Positions 12,345 to 19,968 of a stretch of DNA of 64,000 nt are shown in pieces (the first letter of the stretch is position 1; each line of letters starts with the position of its first letter). Source of the DNA: an uncultured Verrucomicrobia subdivision 3 bacterium (GTDB taxonomy: Bacteria > Verrucomicrobiota > Verrucomicrobiia > Limisphaerales > UBA8199). The notes under the pieces were generated by a model. It was not told where the DNA came from, did not search any database, and saw nothing but the letters and a program-made list of their open reading frames with translations. The stretch lies in contig CAIWMU010000226.1 of the NCBI GenBank assembly GCA_903913865.1, positions 1 through 64,000 on the forward strand. Reading direction: 5' to 3'. The translations under genes were made by a program, and so were the position numbers.

Positions 12345-12588
12345 TTTTGAGCCTTTCATCTCCGGATGACCTTGTTGCCTGCCTCCAGACCAACAGAATG
12401 TCGACCAGAGAATTTGAACGGGATCAACATGCCCCCGATTCACGGCATTGCCCAATACTTCGCTGGAATGCGCGTGATACCCAAAGGCTATGACCACACG
12501 AAATTGGAGTCGGCCCATCTCTCCACCGTCCGCCGCAAACCCCGCCGTACGACTGCCAGCGCCGCGTCCGGCCCTGGCCCGCGCCGGG

Positions 12589-13071
12589 CTACCCGCCACC
12601 CCGCTGCGCCAGGATCAAATCCCGGATTCCCTTGGGATCGGGAATGTTGCTGATCTGTTCCGCAGCATCCACTGTTGCGGCGGTGGAGAGGGTCAGGTCC
12701 CCGATCCCAAGCATCCGTTGTAGAAAATTTTGGTCGATATCAATGGAGCGTATATCCCGGGGATTGTAATCCAGGTAACACTTCGAGAACAGCCCACGCT
12801 CAAGGGTGATGCGCCGGGGTCTGATGCGCAGCACCGTGGAGGCCCGGCTGAAGTAGGCCATGATGGGCGGCACGATCAGGAAGAAAAAGAACAGGTGCCC
12901 GAAGTAACCCCACCATGAGGGTCGTACTTCCGCCAAAAGATCACCAGCCCCCCCTTCGCTCACTGCCGCTCCGCCACCCGATTTCTCGGCCACAGGGTAT
13001 CCGCACTGTGGGCATGCGCGGGCCAGATTTGAAACCTGCTTCCCGCATTCAGGACAGTCAATAAGAGCCAT
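12589..13071 (-). CDS. Zinc-ribbon plus bacterial PH-domain membrane protein
   Basis: MALIDCPECGKQVSNLARACPQCGYPV; TM segment YFGHLFFFFLIVPPIMAYF; RIRPRRITLERGLFSKCYLDYNPRDIRSIDIDQNFLQRMLGIGDLTLSTA (bPH_2-like). Confidence 0.85.
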   Translation of the reverse strand: MALIDCPECGKQVSNLARACPQCGYPVAEKSGGGAAVSEGGAGDLLAEVRPSWWGYFGHLFFFFLIVPPIMAYFSRASTVLRIRPRRITLERGLFSKCYLDYNPRDIRSIDIDQNFLQRMLGIGDLTLSTAATVDAAEQISNIPDPKGIRDLILAQRGGG

Positions 13072-13290
13072 GGATTCCTTTCAAATTGACCTGATCAAGG
13101 TCCGAACATTCACACTTCGCCAAGGTGGGGTTTGAGTCTCTGCTCTGCACCGGAACCACTCCTGCACGTTGAACCCGTCACACTTGTTCCCGCATTAAAC
13201 GCCAGAGAACGGATAACACAAGAAATAACCAACTCCGCCCGCAAGCCCTGTAATAGTCCGTCTCCCGGGACCACCCACTGCCGACCCGGC

Positions 13291-14184
13291 TCAGGAGGGA
13301 ATGGCCGCAAGCCCTTTTACAATTTCAATATACTGCTGAAGCGCACGCGAATCATTGCTTCTGTTCCATGCGATGCCGTAGTCACTGTTCACGGGCGGGG
13401 TTAAAGGCCGGATCGCCACCCCGGGATGCGGCACCTTCTTGATGAATTCACGCGCCAGCGAGACGCCCAGACCTTCCGCCACGAAGGTCATCAAGGCTGG
13501 CTCAATCTCCGCATCCTGCAATACCCGGGGCGTGAAACCGGCCCCTCTGCACACTTCGTTAAGCCACGCACGAAATCCGGGATGCGTCCTCTCGGACATC
13601 CCAACGAAAAAGAGAGTCTCCAACTCCTCAAGCTTGATATGTCTCTTGGTTGCAAGGGGGTTTCTGGCTGGCAGAACGGCCACCGTCCGGTGGCGGGCAA
13701 TCCGTTCCCATTGCAACCCGCCCACACTGGATGGCGGTCTCAACCCAACGAACCCCAGGTCGATCTTTCTGGCTTCCAGCGCCCTCAACTGCTCCCCGGG
13801 AGACATGTCGAATAAATTAAGGGCGATATGGGGGCATATTTGCCTGAAATCCCTCAAAGTTTCCGGTAGAAGCTCAAAATCAAAATTGGGCAGATAGGCG
13901 ATGTTCAACTGGCCCACCTCGCCCCGCCCAAGCCGTTGCACCGCAAGGACACTCTCCGTCGCCAGTGCCAGAATGCGCCGGGCGTCCCCCAGAAAGGACC
14001 GCCCCTCCTCAGTCAGAGTCACCTGACTCTTGGACCGGTTCAGCAGCCTCACTCCAAGTTCGTCCTCAAGATTGTGAATCTGCCGGGTGAGCGAGGGTTG
14101 AGCCAAATGCAATTTCCCGGCGGCCTTGGTAAAACTCAAATCCTCCGCCACCGCCACAAAATACCTAAGGTGACGCAGTTCCAT
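13291..14184 (-). CDS. LysR family transcriptional regulator
   Basis: MELRHLRYFVAVAEDLSFTKAAGKLHLAQPSLTRQIHNLEDELGVRLLNRSKSQVTLTEEG wHTH. Confidence 0.95.
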   Translation of the reverse strand: MELRHLRYFVAVAEDLSFTKAAGKLHLAQPSLTRQIHNLEDELGVRLLNRSKSQVTLTEEGRSFLGDARRILALATESVLAVQRLGRGEVGQLNIAYLPNFDFELLPETLRDFRQICPHIALNLFDMSPGEQLRALEARKIDLGFVGLRPPSSVGGLQWERIARHRTVAVLPARNPLATKRHIKLEELETLFFVGMSERTHPGFRAWLNEVCRGAGFTPRVLQDAEIEPALMTFVAEGLGVSLAREFIKKVPHPGVAIRPLTPPVNSDYGIAWNRSNDSRALQQYIEIVKGLAAIPS

Positions 14185-14460
14185 AACGTGACCATGAGAC
14201 TACCAAACCCACGCCCGGAAGCAACCAGTCAATTCCCCGGGCCCAACTTCCACCACCCCCCACGCCTCCCCCCATACGCTAAAGGTATTGCCAAAACACT
14301 TTCTAAGTATTGGCGCAAGCCACCCCCGAAGCCTACCTTTACCCGTGCTATCGCAACCTGCCGTGGGAATCCCCCCTCCCGGCGGGTCGGACTGTATGAG
14401 CACCACAACAAAGCCAACAAAGGCACGAACTGTCGGGGCAAATGCAGATTTTTAAATTAT

Positions 14461-14733
14461 ATGAATGCTGAACTTGTCAAACAGGCACTGGCGGTAGTCG
14501 TCAACCCCAACATCCTCATCAACATGGTTTCCCAGCGGGTCCGCCAGCTAAACTCCGGCGGTGGCGGTTCAAGCCGCCCCCTCATCCCCGATGCTGGAAA
14601 CCTCAGCGCCGCAAACATTGCCCTGCAGGAGATAGTGGATGGCAAAATGGGATACGAGGCGCCTGAAATCGTCCCCTCCACCCGCCCTTCCACCAAAAAC
14701 CGCAAGCGCCCCGCAAATTGGGCAAAAAGCTAG
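14461..14733 (+). CDS. rpoZ: DNA-directed RNA polymerase omega subunit
   Basis: MNAELVKQALAVVVNPNILINMVSQRVRQLNSGGGGSSRPLIPDAGNLSAANIALQEIVDGKMGYE, omega-like; in frame inside the longer 13936..14733 ORF, whose 5' part is antisense to lysR. Confidence 0.75.
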   Translation: MNAELVKQALAVVVNPNILINMVSQRVRQLNSGGGGSSRPLIPDAGNLSAANIALQEIVDGKMGYEAPEIVPSTRPSTKNRKRPANWAKS

Positions 14734-14971
14734 CCGATCCGTCGGCATGCGGATCCCGCGGCGAAATCGCCCTTGGGTCCGCTCCCCACTCTTACTGAAA
14801 AAACCGTCTTCCATCGCGGTTTTACCATCCACGCTTGGACACAAAGGAAGCCCCCCCTCACGAAGGCGCAATTGTGATGCTCGCTGAGTCTTGAAAAATC
14901 CGGGGCACTGATCCGGAATGCTCCTGCCGGTTCAATCTCAGAACTTTGCCAGCACCAACACAGAGCCCGTT

Positions 14972-14999
14972 TGACAAGGTTATGGTTGTTGTTACCATT
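14972..14999 (+). promoter_or_regulatory. Putative promoter upstream of the Gfo/Idh/MocA gene
   Basis: TTGACA - 16 nt - TACCAT. Confidence 0.35.
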
Positions 15000-15009
15000 T
15001 CCTCGATCC

Positions 15010-15043
15010 AAATGAGTCCGACCCATTTTGGGGGCACTCATTT
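15010..15043. promoter_or_regulatory. Hairpin / possible operator between putative promoter and ORF
   Basis: AAATGAGT...ACTCATTT perfect 8-bp arms with internal CCCATTTTGGGG. Confidence 0.45.
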
Positions 15044-15153
15044 CTTTGAACCGATTCAAATTCGAAATCAGGCAGCGGCCCAATGCCCGGCAATCCAGAC
15101 CTGGCTGCCCCTCACCCGGGCACCGATAATTTGGGGTTGGTGATCTTGAATGG

Positions 15154-16458
15154 ATGAGCGAAAAGAAACATATGAACGACAGCAACAACCAGACTAGGCG
15201 TGAATTTCTGCGGGACACCAGCCGGGCGGCCACCGCTTTGGTGGCGGCATCATCATTTGCGCCCGCAATTCTGACCGCGAAGGCTCCAACCGAGACCATC
15301 GGGGTCGGCTGTATCGGTTTGGGAACGCGGGGCGGGGATCTGATCAATGCAGTGGTGGCCGTTCCCGGGGTCAAGGTGGTGGCGGTATGTGACGCCTATG
15401 GCCCTCACCGGCAAAAGGGGGTCGAGCGGAGCAGGAACCCGGATGTGAAGACCTACGTGGATTACCGGGAACTGCTCGCAGACAAAAACGTGGATGCTGT
15501 GGTGATTGCGTCTCCCGACCATTGGCATTGCCAGATGGTTCTGGACGCCGTCAAGGCGGGAAAGGACATCTACTGTGAGAAAGGCTTTGCACGGACGCTG
15601 CCGGAGGCAAAAAGGATGCGGGACGCCCTTAAAAAGAGCCGGGTGGTATTTCAGCTCGGGCACCACGCCCGGCAAAGCACCGCAGCCCTGCAGGCCAGGG
15701 AACTGATCGCCCAGGGGATCCTGGGACCCATCACCATGGTGCGAACGGGCCGGTTCATGAGCAGCGATCCGGCACATCCCATGTGGCGCTGGTATGGATA
15801 CTACATGCGCTGGGAACGGCCCGAACCGGCTCTGGTTGAGAGGGAACTGGATTGGAAGATGTGGCTCGGGAGTGCCCCCAAAATCCCCTTCAACGAGCGG
15901 CACTTCTGGCACTGGCGCTGCTACTGGCCCTACGGGACAGGACAGGCCGGGGACCTCCTTTCCCATGAAATGGATTTTGTTCAATATCTTCTGGGGCATG
16001 GTATCCCCGACACATGCAACTGCTCAGGCCTGAATTCACTACTGAAGGATGACCGCGAGGTGCCGGATACCTGGATCGCCGCCTATGAGTTCGAAAAACT
16101 CGGCCGAACCGTGACTTTCACCGGGAGCATGAACACAAATGTGGGGCAACCGGTGGAGATTTGCGGGAAGGACGCCTCCCTGCGCTTTGATGGCATTGCC
16201 CATGATGTCAACAGCTTCAGCATCCAGAAGGAGGGCTACAACGCCCGCAAGGATCTCCCGGAAGGCTATGATCGCGGCAAGACGCCCCCGCAGCCAAATC
16301 ACATGGTGGATTTCTTCAATTGCGTTCGCAGCCGCGGAACACCCAAGTGCCCGGCGGATGAGGCATTCATCGAAACCGCCACCTATTTGATGTCGGTCGA
16401 AGCCCACAAACGAAAAAGACAGGTCCGCTGGGATGCCGCAAAGGAGGAGATCATTTAG
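15154..16458 (+). CDS. Gfo/Idh/MocA family oxidoreductase with Tat-like leader
   Basis: TRREFLRDTSRAATALVAASSFAPAILTA; GVGCIGLGTRGGDLI; VVIASPDHWHCQMVLDAVKAGKDIYCEK. Confidence 0.93.
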   Translation: MSEKKHMNDSNNQTRREFLRDTSRAATALVAASSFAPAILTAKAPTETIGVGCIGLGTRGGDLINAVVAVPGVKVVAVCDAYGPHRQKGVERSRNPDVKTYVDYRELLADKNVDAVVIASPDHWHCQMVLDAVKAGKDIYCEKGFARTLPEAKRMRDALKKSRVVFQLGHHARQSTAALQARELIAQGILGPITMVRTGRFMSSDPAHPMWRWYGYYMRWERPEPALVERELDWKMWLGSAPKIPFNERHFWHWRCYWPYGTGQAGDLLSHEMDFVQYLLGHGIPDTCNCSGLNSLLKDDREVPDTWIAAYEFEKLGRTVTFTGSMNTNVGQPVEICGKDASLRFDGIAHDVNSFSIQKEGYNARKDLPEGYDRGKTPPQPNHMVDFFNCVRSRGTPKCPADEAFIETATYLMSVEAHKRKRQVRWDAAKEEII

Positions 16459-16574
16459 TCCCCTTCCCTCCCGGAAAGGTCAACCGGGTCACCGCAGATG
16501 TGGCTCGGACCCAATTCAATACGAGCAAGAAGCGCCTGAAATCGAGTCCGCCTGTTCTCTGGCGACCCACTCCG

Positions 16575-16787
16575 TCAGGCGCTCCCGGACTTGTCCTTGC
16601 CACTCCGGGGCTTGAGTGCAGGCTCAAGCATGAGGCAAATCAGGCTGATGGGGAACAGCAACGCTCCGATCGTCCCCCATGCCAGCGGACTTCTATTCTT
16701 CCGGTCGGCTAGAACGCTCAGAACAACAACTGCCACCGCATAGGTGGCGATATAGATAACATCCTGATAAGTCTGAAAAAACATCAT
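16575..16787 (-). CDS. Small two-TM membrane protein
   Basis: MMFFQTYQDVIYIATYAVAVVVLSVLADRKNRSPLAWGTIGALLFPISLICLML. Confidence 0.6.
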   Translation of the reverse strand: MMFFQTYQDVIYIATYAVAVVVLSVLADRKNRSPLAWGTIGALLFPISLICLMLEPALKPRSGKDKSGSA

Positions 16788-16817
16788 GTTTGTAAGGAAT
16801 AGGGTTGCCGGAACAGG

Positions 16818-17588
16818 TCAGCTCCGGCCTTTCAAAAACGGTGCGAACAAATCAATCGGTATGGGGAGGAACGTGGTGGTGTTGTGCTCGCTGGAAATCT
16901 CCCTCATCGTCTGGAGAAACCTCAACTGCAGGGCGATGGGCTCCTTGCTGATCATCGCCGCAGCCTGAACCATCTTCTCGGCTGCCTGAAACTCTCCCTC
17001 TGCATTGACGATTTTTGCACGCCGCTCCCGCTCCGCCTCGGCCTGCTTCGCCATTGCCCGCTTCATGCTGTCCGGCAAAGCCATGTCCTTCACCTCCACA
17101 GATGTCACCTTCACACCCCAAGGTTCCGTCTGCCTGTCTATGATCTCCTGTAACTTCTGATTGATGACATCCCTCTGCGAAAGAAGGTCGTCCAGCGGTG
17201 CCTGTCCCAGAACGCTCCTCAGTGTTGTCTGCGCTATCAGCGATGTCGCCTTCCAAAAATTCTCAACCTTCACCACTGCGGCGATTGGATCCACCACCCT
17301 GAAGTAAACCACCGCATCCACTGTGGCTGGAACGTTGTCCCGGGTCATGATCTCCTGCTTCGACACATCAATCGTCACCACCCGAAGATCCATCCTCACC
17401 ATCCGGTCCACCAGCGGAATCAGGAAGATCAACCCCGGCCCCTTCGCCCCATGGAGCTTCCCAAGGCGGAACACCACACCACGCTCATACTCGCGCAAAA
17501 TACGCGCCGATTGCGAGAACAGGATGGCAGCAAAAATGAATGCACCCACCAATACCGGAAGGATCCAGGGCAACTTTGAAAAGTCCAT
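16818..17588 (-). CDS. SPFH/Band-7 (slipin/stomatin-like) protein
   Basis: REYERGVVFRLGKLHGAKGPGLIFLIPLVDRMVRMDLRVVTIDVSKQEIMTRDNVPATVDAVVYFRVVDP; start approximate. Confidence 0.92.
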   Translation of the reverse strand: MDFSKLPWILPVLVGAFIFAAILFSQSARILREYERGVVFRLGKLHGAKGPGLIFLIPLVDRMVRMDLRVVTIDVSKQEIMTRDNVPATVDAVVYFRVVDPIAAVVKVENFWKATSLIAQTTLRSVLGQAPLDDLLSQRDVINQKLQEIIDRQTEPWGVKVTSVEVKDMALPDSMKRAMAKQAEAERERRAKIVNAEGEFQAAEKMVQAAAMISKEPIALQLRFLQTMREISSEHNTTTFLPIPIDLFAPFLKGRS

Positions 17589-17893
17589 ATTGATTCCTGC
17601 GACACTCTGCGGCCGCTCCTGCTGGGATGCCAATACTTTATCAGCATAAACATCATAGCTTCACGCTATGAGTCGCGTGCCAACCTTCCGCTGGAGCCAC
17701 CAGAAATCCCTCCTTCGGAGATTCTCAATGCCGCTGATCCGCCCGGGAACACCCTCCGGGCAGACCGCCCGATAGCTAAAAGGTATCACGAGTGAGTCTT
17801 ATAAGTATTGGCGGTTTTAACTCATCTAAAGGATACTGACTTTGGTATAGAAGACCGTGATCCCGACCCGAAGTTTGAAATTTACTATTTATT

Positions 17894-18103
17894 ATGCGAC
17901 GCCCCAAAGGAATTAAGACCAGAAAAGCAGTGGCCAAACGGTTCAAAATCTCTGCAACCGGGAAAGTCCTCTTTCGTGGTGCCGGCAAACGCCACTTGCT
18001 TGTGGGCAAAAGCGCCAAACGCCGTCGGGCCCTGCGCAAGACCTCCGTTCTGAAGGCAACCGATGTTTACAGGATCAAGCAGAACCTGCCGTTCAGTCAC
18101 TAG
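17894..18103 (+). CDS. rpmI: 50S ribosomal protein L35
   Basis: KGIKTRKAVAKRFKISATGKVLFRGAGKRHLLVGKSAKRRRALRKTSVLKATDVYRIKQNLPF. Confidence 0.88.
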   Translation: MRRPKGIKTRKAVAKRFKISATGKVLFRGAGKRHLLVGKSAKRRRALRKTSVLKATDVYRIKQNLPFSH

Positions 18104-18110
18104 GCAACCT

Positions 18111-18563
18111 ATGTACGAGCCGAAACCCAATCCAAGAAAAGAATATCGCGAACAGGAAGGTCGCCGTGTCGAGGACTCCGCAACCATTGCCCAGACCTTC
18201 CACAGCTTGAAGTCCCTGACCCTGAAATTGGCCTACTTTCGCCCGGGTAGTTTCACACGAAACAGCGAAATCAAATACACCGTCAATCTGGCCCATGCCA
18301 AAGCCCGGTTCCGCTTCAACTGCCCCAACGACCAGTGCGTTGGTGGCGATTACGACCTTAGTGCAGCCTTGGCAAATGCCGTCGCCGCAAAGGAGACAAC
18401 CCAGTCCGGGGAAATCATCTGCCAGGGTTGGCGCTGTCAGACAGCAATTGGCACAATACGCTGTGAGCATACCCTGAAATACACTCTCACCGCAGCCTAT
18501 TTGGAGTCCGGCGAACCCGCTGGGTTTCTGGATGCGGATGCAGCCAAAGTTGCTGTGGGCTGA
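18111..18563 (+). CDS. Conserved-looking hypothetical protein with paired cysteines
   Basis: Follows rpmI by 7 bp; FNCPNDQCVGGDYDL ... EIICQGWRCQTAIGTIRCEHTLKY; good codon-like composition. Confidence 0.65.
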   Translation: MYEPKPNPRKEYREQEGRRVEDSATIAQTFHSLKSLTLKLAYFRPGSFTRNSEIKYTVNLAHAKARFRFNCPNDQCVGGDYDLSAALANAVAAKETTQSGEIICQGWRCQTAIGTIRCEHTLKYTLTAAYLESGEPAGFLDADAAKVAVG

Positions 18564-18860
18564 AGTCCTGACAGCCGGATCCCTCAATCACTCGGCCGAG
18601 CGGCTACGATCTCCCTCGCATCCTGATGCTCCTCACAGGATGTCGGGCGGGATCCACTTTCCAGATCCGAAACACGGAGCAATAGACTACACACCTCCGC
18701 TCCCTGGGCCCTCCCACTTGGATCCCCCGACCGCAGCGCATGTTCTTCAGGCCGAGTGGGACTGATTTGATGTGAATAGCCATTCGAATCTCCTTGAATT
18801 CTCTCGAATAAGGTTCGGACCGCGCCTCCAACACCCCAATCCGCTGAATCGCACGAGGCT

Positions 18861-19349
18861 CTGCCTCAAATTGGAATCTGTAGCCACACTCCACCACGAT
18901 GCCTGAAACTTTCTCCGTTTCCCTTCGTGTCTTCGTGTCTTCGTGTGAGGCATTCAATGTTCGCGAGTCCTCCTCCGGACTGCCCTGCCTCAAATTGGAA
19001 CCTGTAGCCACACTCCACCACGATGCCTGAAACTTTCTCCGTTTCCCTTCGTGTCTTCGTGCCTTCGTGTGAGACATTCAGTGTTCGCGAGTCCTCCTCC
19101 GGACTGCCCTGCCTCAAATTGGAACCTGTAGCCACACTCCACAACGATGCCGGAAACTTTCTCCGTTTCCCTTCGTGTCTTCGTGCCTTCGTGTGAGGCA
19201 TTCAATGTTCGTGAGTCCTCCTCCGGACTGCCCTGCCTCAAATTGGAACCTGTAGCCACACTCCACCACGATGCCGGAAACTTTCTCCGTTTCCCTTCGT
19301 GTCTTCGTGTCTTCGTGTGAGGCATTCAATGTTCGCGAGTCCTCCTCCG
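18861..19349. repeat. Tandem array: four copies of a 124-bp unit with a triple-octamer core (CTTCGTGT)3
   Basis: Unit starts at 18861, 18985, 19109, 19233; cores at 18923, 19047, 19171, 19295; 124 is not divisible by 3. Confidence 0.93.
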
Positions 19350-19659
19350 CTGTCGATCCGTTAATCCTCGCCAATTACGCTGGGACGTGGCATGCTGTGA
19401 TCATGCCGCATCGTCCGCCGAGAGCAAAAAAGCCTGAACAGAAATCCGGAGAACCGGGAGACCGCAATTCACGTGAGAACCAAGCCGCCGAGCAGCGTCG
19501 CCGTGAATTGGCCACCCGCTCGACGTTATCCCGGTTGAGAAACCGGAAGTCCGATCTGAAATAGAACTTCCCTGCCGCCATCGCGGGATGGCGGTAATCA
19601 TCCACCTTTGTCGAACATCTGGAAGGCCCAATAAGGGCCTGCCAGATTTACCCCCGATA

Positions 19660-19785
19660 CTACTTCTTTTTCACAGGGGTCTGCTTTGCCGTAGCAGCAT
19701 CCTTCTTCTTCTGCGCGCTGCTCTGAACTTTGGTCTGCTTCTGCGTCGCCTGCTTCTGCACAGACTTCGGTGATCGGTCTCCCAT
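19660..19785 (-). CDS. Small highly basic, Lys/Gln/Ala-rich protein (41 aa), not in the ORF track
   Basis: MGDRSPKSVQKQATQKQTKVQSSAQKKKDAATAKQTPVKKK*; preceded by AGGAGAAGGAGAACATT (good Shine-Dalgarno). Confidence 0.7.
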   Translation of the reverse strand: MGDRSPKSVQKQATQKQTKVQSSAQKKKDAATAKQTPVKKK

Positions 19786-19895
19786 AATGTTCTCCTTCTC
19801 CTGTGGATTGTCTAATCACCGGGATTCTTCGTTTCCCCGGTAGCACTTCACGAAAATGCGCTTTCTTTGGCCTTCTTGTAAACAAAACAATCAAA

Positions 19896-19930
19896 GAAAA
19901 AGGGCGGCCGGGAGAAAATCCCGACCGCCC
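19896..19930 (-). terminator. Rho-independent terminator of the LamG gene
   Basis: On - strand: GGGCGGTCGGGATTTTCTCCCGGCCGCCCTTTTTC. Confidence 0.85.
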
Positions 19931-19968
19931 ATGATCACTGGCAATACCTATTGCCAACGCAAACTTCG

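Noticed and set aside
14184-14460. N-terminal extension of rpoZ in ORF 13936..14733
   Set aside because: The 5' half is antisense to lysR and lacks omega-subunit similarity; Met at 14461 fits the family start.
18861-19349. CRISPR array
   Set aside because: Units are 124-bp near-identical tandem copies without distinct spacers, and no cas genes are present.
18604-19374. Series of - strand ORFs MPHTKTRRHEGKRRKF...
   Set aside because: Direct translations of the 124-bp tandem repeat in rotating frames; the period is not a multiple of three.
19403-19564. 53-aa ORF MPHRPPRAKKPEQKSGEPGDRNSRENQAAEQRRRELATRSTLSRLRNRKSDLK
   Set aside because: Possible but no clear Shine-Dalgarno or family; borders the repeat array, so not called.
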